Source: Streptomyces sp. DH41 (GTDB taxonomy: Bacteria > Actinomycetota > Actinomycetes > Streptomycetales > Streptomycetaceae). From it: a stretch of DNA of 64,000 bases. The stretch is from NCBI RefSeq assembly GCF_029813785.1, contig NZ_JARVKY010000001.1:62001-126000 (forward strand), in the 5' to 3' direction. The stretch's first letter is position 1; every line of letters starts with the position of its first letter. The notes under the pieces were generated by a model that saw nothing but the letters and a program-made list of their open reading frames with translations, made no database searches and was not told where the DNA came from. Position numbers and translations under genes: made by a program. This document shows positions 17,354 to 25,688 of this stretch, piece after piece.

Positions 17354-18091
17354 ATGACCCCAGCGGCACCACCACGTCTGGCGGGGACGCCGGCCACCCT
17401 GGTCATAGACGGCCGGGTGGACGCCGGCCGGGCGGTGCTCGTCGCGCGGGGACAGCTCGTCCACGGGTGCGCGGACATCCTTGCCGAGGCCCTGGCCGCG
17501 CTGCCGGCCGACGTCGAGCGGGTCGACCTGGACATGGGCGACGTGGAGTTCATGGACACGGCCGGGCTGCGGTTCCTGGACCTGCTGGGCGGCTTCAGCC
17601 ACCGGCAGGCGGTGCCGGTGACGGCGACGAACTGGCACGGCGGGCCGCTGCGGATCCTGGAACTGGCGGGCCTGGACACCACCGACCCACTGCGCGCCAC
17701 GGCCCACCGCCCGGAGCCTCGGCCCGCGCCCGATTCCACCGCCGACCCGGCGGACCCGGCGGACCCGGCGGACCCGGCGGGCCCGGCCGCCCCGCAGGCC
17801 TCCGCGGCCCCCGCCGAGCGGCTGCACGTCCTCCAGGAAGAGGTGGAACAGCTTCGCCAGGCGATCGCCTCGCGCCCGGTCATCGACCAGGCGCGAGGCG
17901 TGCTCATGGCCCTGCACGCCTGTACGTCGGACGAGGCGTGGCACATCCTGCGGGAGGCGTCCCAGTTGTCCAACACCAAGCTGCGCACCGTCGCCGCGGC
18001 GGTCACCGCCAGCGCCGGGAGCGACGGCCCGCCCCCGCCCGCCGAGGTGCGTACGGCCCTGCGGACGGCCCTGGGCCGAATCGGCCGCTGA
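17354..18091 (+). CDS. STAS-ANTAR domain regulator
   Basis: This 245-aa cytoplasmic protein has an anti-sigma-factor-antagonist-like STAS domain (about 10-115, with the typical DMGDVEFMDTAGLRFLDLL segment). A flexible Pro/Ala/Asp linker includes a tandem (DPA) repeat made of 9-bp DNA units at about 17744-17780. A C-terminal ANTAR RNA-binding domain (about 160-215; RPVIDQARGVLMALHACTSD) follows. ANTAR proteins usually bind paired hairpins in nascent RNA and prevent termination. The serine expected in some STAS regulators is T (MDTAG), so phosphorylation would be on threonine if it occurs. ATG 17354 follows AAGGCGGT and directly precedes the folded domain. The upstream neighbour kinase may supply input, but this is inference. 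Confidence 0.8.
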   Translation: MTPAAPPRLAGTPATLVIDGRVDAGRAVLVARGQLVHGCADILAEALAALPADVERVDLDMGDVEFMDTAGLRFLDLLGGFSHRQAVPVTATNWHGGPLRILELAGLDTTDPLRATAHRPEPRPAPDSTADPADPADPADPAGPAAPQASAAPAERLHVLQEEVEQLRQAIASRPVIDQARGVLMALHACTSDEAWHILREASQLSNTKLRTVAAAVTASAGSDGPPPPAEVRTALRTALGRIGR

Positions 18092-18186
18092 GGCGGTGAG
18101 GCGGGGCCCGGTGCCGGTGGTGCGGTGCCGACGGCCCGGGCGGGGTACCCGGCCCGAAACGCCGTCCGTCAGGAGGAGGCAGGACG

Positions 18187-18333
18187 ATGAGCGAGCAGAC
18201 CACGTCCCAGGCAGAGGGCGAACGCGACGACGAGCCGGATCTCCCGGACCCGCCGCACACCACTCCCTCCCAGGCGGAGGGCGAACGCGACGACGAGGAC
18301 GCGAACGCGGCGGACGACACGGCCGGTCCCTAG
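18187..18333 (+). CDS. 48-aa acidic small protein with internal duplication
   Basis: A 49-codon ORF with a strong ribosome binding site (GGAGGAGG about 10 bases upstream) encodes a very acidic, hydrophilic peptide starting MSEQTTSQAEGERDDE. The segment SQAEGERDDE occurs twice (30-bp DNA repeat differing at one base), showing a recent internal duplication. It has no hydrophobic core and is probably disordered. It runs on the same strand as the STAS-ANTAR gene and converges on the dehydrogenase. Function unknown. Confidence 0.6.
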   Translation: MSEQTTSQAEGERDDEPDLPDPPHTTPSQAEGERDDEDANAADDTAGP

Positions 18334-18355
18334 CGCGGCGACCTCACCGCCGGCC

Positions 18356-19129
18356 TCAGAAGGCGGTCCACCCACCGTCCACGGCCAGTGCCGACCCCGT
18401 GGCGAAGGAGGCGCGGTCGCTGCACAGCCACAGCGCCGCCTGGGCGATCTCGGCGGGGTCCGCCATGCGCTTCTGCATCTGACGGGCGATGAAAGCCGTC
18501 TCCAGCTCCGGATAGGCCTCCACCGCCTGGCCGATCATCTCCGTACGGGTCGTACCGACGACGAGCGTGTTGACGCGGATGCCGTGTGCCGCGTACTCGG
18601 CCGCCGCGGCCCTGGTCATACCGAGCACCGCGTGCTTCGCGGCGACGTAGGGCACGGGGGCCCCGGTGGCGCCCATGGCCGCGGTGCTGGACGTGTTGAC
18701 GATCGCGCCCTTCCCCGCTGCGAGCATCACCGGTATCTGGGACCGCAGGCAGTTCCAGGTGCCGCTGACGTTGACGGCCATCGTGCGCTCGAAGACGGCC
18801 TGGTCGAGCTCGTGCATCGGGGACAGGTCGGCACCGGCGAAGCCCGCGTTGTTGAAGGCCGCGTCCAGGGTGCCGAAGTGCTCGAGGGCCGCGTCCACGG
18901 CGCGCTGTACGTCCTCGGCGTCACAGACGTCGCCCGCGCTGATCGCCGCACGTCCCCCCGAGTCGTTGACTTCCTGGGCCAGTTGCTTGAGCACGCCCTC
19001 CCGGCGGGCCATCAGCACAACCGCCGCCCCCTCGGCGGCGAACAGACGAGCGGCCGCTTCTCCGATACCGCTCGACGCACCAGTGATCATGACGGTCTTA
19101 CCGGCGAGTAGTCCATTCCTGTCACTCAT
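18356..19129 (-). CDS. SDR family oxidoreductase
   Basis: This 257-aa classical short-chain dehydrogenase has the nucleotide-binding TGASSGIG (residues 16-23), NNAG (near 91-94), the catalytic Ser region VNTSSTAAMG, and the YxxxK pair (YVAAKHAVLG). It ends in ATGSALAVDGGWTAF, typical of SDRs annotated as glucose 1-dehydrogenase-like. The true substrate cannot be read from sequence. It is monocistronic on the minus strand, with no obvious operon partner. Confidence 0.9.
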   Translation of the reverse strand: MSDRNGLLAGKTVMITGASSGIGEAAARLFAAEGAAVVLMARREGVLKQLAQEVNDSGGRAAISAGDVCDAEDVQRAVDAALEHFGTLDAAFNNAGFAGADLSPMHELDQAVFERTMAVNVSGTWNCLRSQIPVMLAAGKGAIVNTSSTAAMGATGAPVPYVAAKHAVLGMTRAAAAEYAAHGIRVNTLVVGTTRTEMIGQAVEAYPELETAFIARQMQKRMADPAEIAQAALWLCSDRASFATGSALAVDGGWTAF

Positions 19130-19425
19130 GCGCCGAGTAAACCCTCTGACCCCACCGAAGTGCCATGGGGCACGGCTCAGGCTGGTGCCGAGCGAGCGGC
19201 CCCGGGTGTCCCTGCTCCGCCCTCAACCAGCGCGTGCACGAGCTGATGGTCGAGGCCAGCGGTCAGGAGGTGGCCAGGCGCCGGCTCGAACGGCCGAACG
19301 GGCCGATGGTGCGTTTCCGGTTCCGGCTGGCCCTGCGCCCCGGCCGCCCAGCCCAGTCCGGTGACCGAGTCCGGCGCCGAACGCTCCGGCACAGGTCAGA
19401 ACGATTTTGCCCGACAGGGCGAGAG

Positions 19426-19499
19426 TGGGGCGGGTGGGACTCGAACCCACGGCCGGCGGATTATGAGTCCGCTGCTCTAACCGGCTGAGCTACCGCCCC
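19426..19499 (-). tRNA. tRNA with CAU anticodon (Met, or Ile2)
   Basis: The minus strand folds as a tRNA: acceptor GGGGCGG pairing with CCGCCCC (discriminator A), anticodon stem GCGGA/TCCGC with loop CTCATAA (anticodon CAU), and T arm GTGGG-TTCGAGT-CCCAC. CAU is read as elongator Met or, after lysidine modification, Ile2. The sequence alone, by eye, does not settle which. No CCA is encoded. Confidence 0.92.
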
Positions 19500-19665
19500 A
19501 TAGCGGCGTGTCGCGTACACGTGTGCGCGCCGTCTGCCGCAGCATAGCCGCTCATACGATCTCCTGCCTCGGATGGTCGGCTACCGCGCTGCCTTCATGA
19601 CCTTGAGGACTCCGCAGCGCGCCGGGTGGTTCCCGGACAGGGGCACGGACACCGTTCCCGGACAT

Positions 19666-19688
19666 GAAAAAGGACCCCGAAGGGTCCT
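19666..19688 (-). terminator. terminator of the tRNA-Asn unit
   Basis: On the minus strand, a 7-bp stem AGGACCC/GGGTCCT with a 4-base loop (19671-19688) is followed by a U-run (plus-strand AAAAA at 19667-19671). It lies just downstream of the tRNA-Asn pair in its direction of transcription. Confidence 0.75.
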
Positions 19689-19699
19689 CGTTCACCGTG

Positions 19700-19772
19700 C
19701 TCCCCCGACTGGACTCGAACCAGTAACCTGCCGGTTAACAGCCGGCTGCTCTGCCAATTGAGCTACAGGGGA
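19700..19772 (-). tRNA. tRNA-Asn (GUU), copy 1
   Basis: On the minus strand the acceptor TCCCCTG pairs with CGGGGGA (discriminator G). The anticodon loop CTGTTAA contains GUU, and the T loop is TTCGAGT. It lies 5 bases downstream (in transcription) of a second tRNA-Asn with the same body, so the two are probably co-transcribed. Confidence 0.95.
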
Positions 19773-19777
19773 CCGAG

Positions 19778-19850
19778 CTCCTCGGACTGGACTCGAACCA
19801 GTAACCTGCCGGTTAACAGCCGGCTGCTCTGCCAATTGAGCTACCGAGGA
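19778..19850 (-). tRNA. tRNA-Asn (GUU), copy 2
   Basis: The minus-strand cloverleaf has acceptor TCCTCGG/CCGAGGA and the GUU anticodon. It is identical to copy 1 from the D arm through the T arm; only the acceptor stems differ, each compensated to keep pairing. This indicates tandem duplication followed by co-variation. Confidence 0.95.
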
Positions 19851-19999
19851 TTGACTCGTTGCATCGAACGTATCCCACTGGGTATTCGCCAGAGGGCGCG
19901 CGCTCGCTGCGACACATACATTAGCGCAAGCAGGGGGGTGCTCCGCCAATCGGTACTCCCCGGCACCTCAGGAGCCAGAGCAAGGGAAGGGTGGCCGCC

Positions 20000-20305
20000 A
20001 TGCGTTACCGGCTCACGTTCGTCGTCGGACTCGCGGTGGGTTACGTGCTGGGCACGAAGGCCGGACGGGAGCGTTACGAGCAGTTGCGCAAGTCCGCCCG
20101 TCAGGTCGCGCAGAACCCCGCCGTGCGCAACACCGCCGAGTCGGCGGCCCAGCAGGGCAGGCACTTCGCCGACAAGGCGTACAGCGCGGTGAGCGACAAG
20201 GTCGGGGACCGGATGCCCGACTCGGTGGCCCAGCGGGTCCGCTCCCTGCGCGAACGCGGCACGAACGGCAGCGGGGCGGACGACTGGGGCACCAGCAACA
20301 CGTGA
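20000..20305 (+). CDS. YtxH-like membrane-associated protein
   Basis: This 101-aa protein begins with a short membrane helix (LTFVVGLAVGYVLGTKAGRERY), the signature of YtxH/DUF-type membrane proteins where the glycine-rich GYxLGxKAGRER follows the helix. A long amphipathic, Ala/Gln-rich helix (about 30-85) and a disordered tail follow. Function is unknown; related proteins are linked to envelope stress. ATG 20000 is chosen over the GTG nine bases upstream because AAGGGAAGGG sits at a suitable distance. Confidence 0.75.
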   Translation: MRYRLTFVVGLAVGYVLGTKAGRERYEQLRKSARQVAQNPAVRNTAESAAQQGRHFADKAYSAVSDKVGDRMPDSVAQRVRSLRERGTNGSGADDWGTSNT

Positions 20306-20377
20306 GGCCCGTGCTCCGGGCGGGTCCCGTGCCCCCACCGGATACGGACGCCTCTCCGGTACGGCAGAATTTCGGGC

Positions 20378-21832
20378 ATGGGGATAGTCGCCGGGTTGGA
20401 CAGTGCGCCCGATTTCACTCGTATCGTCGTCTGCGACTCGGAGACGGGTGCCGTGCTGAGGCAGGGCTACGCGCCTCATCCGGTGGAGAGTCCCGAAGGC
20501 GGGGGCCGGCCCTCGGACGTCGATCCGCAGGCCTGGCTGCTGTCCCTCGGGGAGGCCGCCGGCGGCGGGCTGCTGGAGGGCGTGCAGGCCATCGGCGTCT
20601 CCGCGCAGGCGAACTCCGTCGTGCCGCTGGACTCGCAGGGCAACACCGTGCGCCCCGCCATGGTCGGCGGCGACAAGCGCTCCCAGGTGGCCGCGGCCGA
20701 CCTGATCGACGCGCTCGGCGGGCGTGAGGCGTGGGCACAGGCCGTGGGCTCGGTGCCGCAGGCCGCGCAGCCGGTGACCAAGCTCCGCTGGCTGGCGAGG
20801 ACCGAGCCCGAGGCCGCCGCGCGGACCGCGGTGCTGCTCCAGGCCCACGACTGGCTGGTGTGGCAGCTGCTCGGGCGGCCCGCGCGCAGGACCACCGACC
20901 GGGGCGGGGCGTCCGGGACCGGCTACTGGTCGGCGGCGAGCGGCGGTTACCGGCCCGACCTGGTCGAGCTGGCGCTCGGGCACCAGGTGATGCTGCCGGA
21001 GGTGATCGGCCCGTCCGAGGCCGCCGGTACGACGCCGGAGGGGTTGCTGATCTCCGCCGGAACCGGCGAGACGATGGCCGCCGCCTTCGGGCTGGGGATC
21101 GGGCTGGGCGACGCGGTGGTGTCGCTGGGCGCGTCCGGGTCGGTGATGGCCGTGCACCCCGAGGCGCTCGTCGACCAGTCCGGGATGATCACCTCGCTGG
21201 CGGACGCGACCGGCATGCACCTGCCGGTCGTCACCACCCTGAACGCCGTACGAACCCTGCGGGGCGCCGCCGAACTGCTCGGCGTACCGGATCTGGAGGG
21301 CCTGTCCGAGCTGGCGATGAAGTCGACGCCGGGCGCGCACGGGCTGGTGCTGCTCCCCTACCTGGAGGGCGAGCGCACGCCGAACCTGCCGCACACCGCC
21401 GGCACGCTGGCCGGGCTGCGGCGCGAGTCGATGCGGCCGGAGCACCTGGCGCGGGCCGCGTTCGAGGGCATGCTGTGCGGTCTCGCCGACGCCCTCGACG
21501 TGCTGCGCGGCCGGGGCGTGGACGTGCGGCGGGTCTTCCTGCTGGGCGCGGCGGCAGAGCTGCCGGCCGTGCAGGCGGCGGCGCCCGCGCTGTTCGGGAC
21601 GCAGGTCGTCGTACCGCAGCCGGCGGACTACGCGGCGATCGGCTCGGCCCGGCAGGCGGCCTGGGCGCTGGGCGCGTCCCAGGGCACGCTGGACCCGCGC
21701 AATCCCCCCGTCTGGCAGGGCGCGGTCGCGCAGGTGCTGGAGCCGGGCGAGGAGCTGGCGGTGGGGCAGGCGGTGCGCCAGCAGTTCGTGTCGGTGCGGG
21801 AGCAGACCCATCCGGGGGCGCTGCACGGGTAG
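20378..21832 (+). CDS. xylB: FGGY-family carbohydrate kinase (xylulokinase-like)
   Basis: This 484-aa two-domain ASKHA-fold kinase would phosphorylate a pentulose or related sugar with ATP. The N-terminal FGGY half starts GIVAGLDSAPDFTRIVVCD, which departs from the usual D-x-GT phosphate loop of xylulokinases (DSGTQS): here DSAPDFT. The second half includes GRGVDVRRVFLLGAAAELPAVQ and the adenosine region PQPADYAAIGSARQAAWALG, both family-typical. Substrate is likely D-xylulose, with moderate certainty. No xylose isomerase is adjacent. The symbol is by family resemblance. Confidence 0.75.
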   Translation: MGIVAGLDSAPDFTRIVVCDSETGAVLRQGYAPHPVESPEGGGRPSDVDPQAWLLSLGEAAGGGLLEGVQAIGVSAQANSVVPLDSQGNTVRPAMVGGDKRSQVAAADLIDALGGREAWAQAVGSVPQAAQPVTKLRWLARTEPEAAARTAVLLQAHDWLVWQLLGRPARRTTDRGGASGTGYWSAASGGYRPDLVELALGHQVMLPEVIGPSEAAGTTPEGLLISAGTGETMAAAFGLGIGLGDAVVSLGASGSVMAVHPEALVDQSGMITSLADATGMHLPVVTTLNAVRTLRGAAELLGVPDLEGLSELAMKSTPGAHGLVLLPYLEGERTPNLPHTAGTLAGLRRESMRPEHLARAAFEGMLCGLADALDVLRGRGVDVRRVFLLGAAAELPAVQAAAPALFGTQVVVPQPADYAAIGSARQAAWALGASQGTLDPRNPPVWQGAVAQVLEPGEELAVGQAVRQQFVSVREQTHPGALHG

Positions 21833-22005
21833 GGCCGCACGCCTGGGCGCCCGTGAAGCAGCCCGCAAGCCGCCCGTAATGCCGCCCGTACGGCCGGAAG
21901 TCGCGCGCTGTTGGGTTAATCGGTTGAGGTAACGCGGGTGGAGTGTTCGACGATAGGGGCCAGGGGCAACCACCCGCCCCCGTCGCCGACTCCGAGAGAC
22001 CCAGC

Positions 22006-23739
22006 GTGCTCATACGACTCCTGCGGACCTGTCTCAGGCCCTACAGAAAACCCATCGCCCTGCTGGTGGCGCTGCAGTTTCTGCAGACCTGCGCCTCCCT
22101 CTACCTGCCGACCCTGAACGCGGACATCATCGACAACGGTGTCGTGAAGGGCGACTCGGGCTACATCCTGGCCTTCGGCGCCCTGATGATCGGCATCTCG
22201 CTGGTCCAGGTGGTGTGCAACATCGGGGCCGTCTACTACGGCGCGCGGACCGCCGCCGCGCTCGGCCGGGACCTGCGCGGTGCCGTCTTCGACCGGGTGC
22301 AGTCCTTCTCGGCGCGCGAGGTCGGCGGCTTCGGCGCGCCCTCGCTGATCACCCGGACCACGAACGACGTCCAGCAGGTCCAGATGCTGGCCCTGATGAC
22401 GTTCACGCTGATGGTGTCGGCGCCCATCATGTGTGTCGGCGGCATCGTGATGGCGCTGGGCCTGGACGTGCCGCTGTCCGGAGTGCTGGTCGGGGTCGTG
22501 CCGGTGCTGGCGATCTGCGTGACGCTGATCGTGCGGCGGCTGCGGCCGCTGTTCCGGGCCATGCAGGAGCGGCTGGACACGGTGAACCGGGTGCTGCGCG
22601 AGCAGATCACCGGCAACCGCGTCATCCGCGCCTTCGTGCGGGACGAGTACGAGCAGCAGCGCTTCCGGAAGGCCAACGCGGATCTGACCGAGGTGGCGCT
22701 GGGCAGCGGCAACCTGCTCGCGCTGATGTTCCCCGTGGTCATGACGGTGGTGAACGTGTCGTCGGTCGCGGTGGTGTGGTTCGGGGCCCACCGGATCGAG
22801 AGCGGCGGGATGCAGATCGGCGATCTGACCGCGTTCCTCGCCTACCTGATGCAGATCGTGATGTCCGTGATGATGGCCACCTTCATGTTCATGATGGTGC
22901 CGCGCGCGGAGGTGTGCGCCGAGCGCATCCAGGAGGTACTGGGCACCGAGAGCAGTGTCGTGCCGCCGGTGGCGCCGGTCACCGAGCTGCGCCGGCACGG
23001 GCATCTGGAGGTGCGGGGGGCCGGTTTCCGCTACCCCGGTGCCGAGGAGCCGGTGCTCCGGCACATCGACCTGGTGGCCCGGCCGGGCGAGACGACCGCC
23101 GTCATCGGCTCGACCGGCAGCGGCAAGTCCACGCTGCTCGGGCTGGTCCCCCGGCTGTTCGACGCCACGGAAGGCGAGGTGCTCGTCGACGGGGTGGACG
23201 TGCGGACCGTCGACCCGGAGGTGCTGGCCAAGGTCGTGGGACTGGTGCCGCAGAAGCCGTACCTCTTCGCGGGCACGGTCGCGACCAACCTGCGCTACGG
23301 CAATCCGGACGCCACGGACGAGGAACTGTGGCACGCGCTCGGCGTGGCGCAGGCCGGGGAGTTCGTCTCCGGGCTGGAGGGCGGGCTCGACGCGCCCGTC
23401 TCGCAGGGCGGCACCAACGTTTCGGGAGGTCAGCGGCAGCGGCTCGCCATCGCCCGGACGCTCGTCCAGCGCCCGGAGATCTACCTCTTCGACGACTCCT
23501 TCTCCGCCCTCGACTACGCCACCGACGCGGCGCTCCGTGCCGAGCTGGGCCGGGAGACGGCCGAGGCGACCGTGGTGATCGTGGCGCAGCGCGTGTCGAC
23601 CATCCGGGACGCGGACCGGATCATCGTGCTGGACGAGGGGCGGGTGGTCGGGGTGGGCAGGCACCACGAGTTGATGGCGGACAACGAGACCTACCGGGAG
23701 ATCGTGCTCTCCCAGCTCACGGAAGCGGAGGCTGCCTGA
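22006..23739 (+). CDS. ABC exporter half-transporter, degenerate-site subunit
   Basis: This 577-aa protein is a six-helix type I exporter domain (about 1-310) plus a nucleotide-binding domain. Walker A is GSTGSGKST, the signature NVSGGQ is canonical, but Walker B ends IYLFDDSF, with Asp replacing the catalytic Glu. It overlaps the next half-transporter by one base (TGATG), and together they should form an asymmetric heterodimer like TmrAB or BmrCD. GTG 22006 (after GAGAGA) is preferred to GTG 21943, which would add a Pro-rich, non-family N-terminus. Substrate unknown; lipid or drug export is typical. Confidence 0.9.
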   Translation: MLIRLLRTCLRPYRKPIALLVALQFLQTCASLYLPTLNADIIDNGVVKGDSGYILAFGALMIGISLVQVVCNIGAVYYGARTAAALGRDLRGAVFDRVQSFSAREVGGFGAPSLITRTTNDVQQVQMLALMTFTLMVSAPIMCVGGIVMALGLDVPLSGVLVGVVPVLAICVTLIVRRLRPLFRAMQERLDTVNRVLREQITGNRVIRAFVRDEYEQQRFRKANADLTEVALGSGNLLALMFPVVMTVVNVSSVAVVWFGAHRIESGGMQIGDLTAFLAYLMQIVMSVMMATFMFMMVPRAEVCAERIQEVLGTESSVVPPVAPVTELRRHGHLEVRGAGFRYPGAEEPVLRHIDLVARPGETTAVIGSTGSGKSTLLGLVPRLFDATEGEVLVDGVDVRTVDPEVLAKVVGLVPQKPYLFAGTVATNLRYGNPDATDEELWHALGVAQAGEFVSGLEGGLDAPVSQGGTNVSGGQRQRLAIARTLVQRPEIYLFDDSFSALDYATDAALRAELGRETAEATVVIVAQRVSTIRDADRIIVLDEGRVVGVGRHHELMADNETYREIVLSQLTEAEAA

Positions 23740-25667
23740 TGGCCGGGCCCGCGGGGCGCATGATGGCCGGGGGCGGCCCCGACCAGCGTTCGATGGACTT
23801 CAAGGGGTCGACCAAGCGGCTCCTCGCCCAGTTCCGGCCGGAGCGGGCGACCCTCTTCACACTGCTGGCGTGTCTGGTCGTCAGCGTCGCACTCAGCGTG
23901 GTCGGGCCGAAGATCCTCGGCCGGGCCACCGACCTGGTCTTCGCGGGGATCGTCGGGCGGGACATGCCGTCCGGGGCCTCGAAGGAACAGGTCCTGGACT
24001 CCATGCGGGAGCGCGGCGACGGCGATGTCGCCGACATGCTCCGCAGCACGGACTTCGTCCCGGGCCAGGGCATCGACTTCGGTGCCGTGGGCGAGGTGCT
24101 GCTGCTCGCGCTGGCGACCTTCGCCGGCGCCGGGCTGCTGATGGCGGTGGCGACCCGGCTGGTGAACCGCGCGGTCAACCGGACGATGTTCCGGATGCGG
24201 GAGGACGTGCAGACGAAGCTGTCCCGGCTGCCGCTGTCGTACTTCGACAAACGGCAGCGCGGTGAGGTGCTGAGCCGGGCGACGAACGACATCGACAACA
24301 TCCAGCAGACGCTCCAGCAGTCGATGGGCCAGCTGATCAACTCGCTGCTGACCATCATCGGCGTGCTGGCGATGATGTTCTACGTCTCCTGGATCCTGGC
24401 GCTGGTCGCGCTGGTGACCGTGCCGCTGTCGTTCGTGGTGGCCACGCGCGTGGGCAAGCGGTCGCAGCCGCAGTTCGTGCAGCAGTGGCGCTCCACGGGG
24501 CAGTTGAACGCGCACATCGAGGAGATGTACACCGGGCACACGCTGGTGAAGGTGTTCGGGCGGCAGGAGGAGTCCGCGAAGCAGTTCGCCGAGCAGAACG
24601 ACGCGCTGTACGAGGCCGGGTTCAAGGCACAGTTCAACAGCGGGATCATGCAGCCGCTGATGATGTGCGTGTCCAACCTGAACTACGTGCTCGTCGCGGT
24701 GGTCGGCGGGCTGCGGGTGGCCTCCGGGACGCTGTCCATCGGTGACGTGCAGGCATTCATCCAGTACTCGCGGCAGTTCTCGATGCCGCTGACGCAGGTC
24801 GCGTCGATGGCGAACCTGGTGCAGTCGGGTGTGGCGTCGGCGGAGCGGGTCTTCGAGCTGCTGGACGCCGAGGAGCAGTCGGCGGACCCGATCCCGGGCG
24901 CCCGGCCCGAGGACCTGCGCGGACGGGTGGAGCTGGAGCACGTCTCCTTCCGCTACGACCCCGAGAAGCCGCTGATCGAGGACCTGTCGCTGAAGGTCGA
25001 GCCGGGGCACACGGTCGCCATCGTCGGGCCCACGGGGGCCGGGAAGACGACCCTCGTCAATCTGCTGATGCGGTTCTACGAGGTCTCCGGCGGGCGGATC
25101 ACCCTGGACGGGGTGGACGTGGCGAAGATGTCCCGGGACGAGCTGCGGGCCGGCATCGGCATGGTGCTCCAGGACACCTGGCTGTTCGGCGGCACCATCG
25201 CGGAGAACATCGCGTACGGAGCGTCGCGGGAGGTGACCCGCGGGGAGATCGAGGAGGCGGCGCGGGCCGCCCACGCCGACCGGTTCGTGCGGACGCTGCC
25301 CGACGGCTACGACACCGTGATCGACGACGAGGGCACGGGGGTGAGCGCCGGTGAGAAGCAGCTCATCACCATCGCGCGGGCCTTCCTGTCCGACCCGGTG
25401 ATCCTGGTCCTGGACGAGGCGACGTCGTCCGTGGACACCCGTACCGAGGTGCTGATCCAGAAGGCGATGGCCAAGCTGGCGCACGGGCGGACGTCGTTCG
25501 TGATCGCGCACCGGCTGTCGACGATCCGGGACGCGGACACGATCCTGGTGATGGAGAACGGGTCGATCGTCGAGCAGGGCGCCCACGCCGGGCTGCTGGC
25601 GGCCGACGGGGCCTACGCGCGGCTGTACCAGGCCCAGTTCGCCCAGGCCGTGGCGGAGGTGGAGTAG
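23739..25667 (+). CDS. ABC exporter half-transporter, catalytic-site subunit
   Basis: This 642-aa partner has an extended N-terminus, an exporter membrane domain with a longer extracellular loop (about 75-115) and an NBD. Walker A is GPTGAGKTT and Walker B ILVLDEAT retains the catalytic Glu, but the signature is VSAGEKQ instead of LSGGQ. In a dimer, this signature would face the Walker site of the first subunit, giving one intact and one degenerate ATP site. Translationally coupled to the first subunit; its stop is 21 bases from hrdA on the other strand. Confidence 0.9.
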   Translation: MAGPAGRMMAGGGPDQRSMDFKGSTKRLLAQFRPERATLFTLLACLVVSVALSVVGPKILGRATDLVFAGIVGRDMPSGASKEQVLDSMRERGDGDVADMLRSTDFVPGQGIDFGAVGEVLLLALATFAGAGLLMAVATRLVNRAVNRTMFRMREDVQTKLSRLPLSYFDKRQRGEVLSRATNDIDNIQQTLQQSMGQLINSLLTIIGVLAMMFYVSWILALVALVTVPLSFVVATRVGKRSQPQFVQQWRSTGQLNAHIEEMYTGHTLVKVFGRQEESAKQFAEQNDALYEAGFKAQFNSGIMQPLMMCVSNLNYVLVAVVGGLRVASGTLSIGDVQAFIQYSRQFSMPLTQVASMANLVQSGVASAERVFELLDAEEQSADPIPGARPEDLRGRVELEHVSFRYDPEKPLIEDLSLKVEPGHTVAIVGPTGAGKTTLVNLLMRFYEVSGGRITLDGVDVAKMSRDELRAGIGMVLQDTWLFGGTIAENIAYGASREVTRGEIEEAARAAHADRFVRTLPDGYDTVIDDEGTGVSAGEKQLITIARAFLSDPVILVLDEATSSVDTRTEVLIQKAMAKLAHGRTSFVIAHRLSTIRDADTILVMENGSIVEQGAHAGLLAADGAYARLYQAQFAQAVAEVE

Positions 25668-25688
25668 GGCCCGGTCGGAGTCGGGGTC

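Noticed and set aside
19165..19488. Plus-strand ORF ending inside the tRNA-CAU gene
   Set aside because: It runs into a tRNA on the other strand, has no RBS and no recognisable domain. At most it is a decayed remnant.
21943..22005. N-terminal extension of the first ABC subunit
   Set aside because: The extra residues are Pro/Gln-rich, without family similarity; a RBS-like GAGAGA favours GTG 22006.
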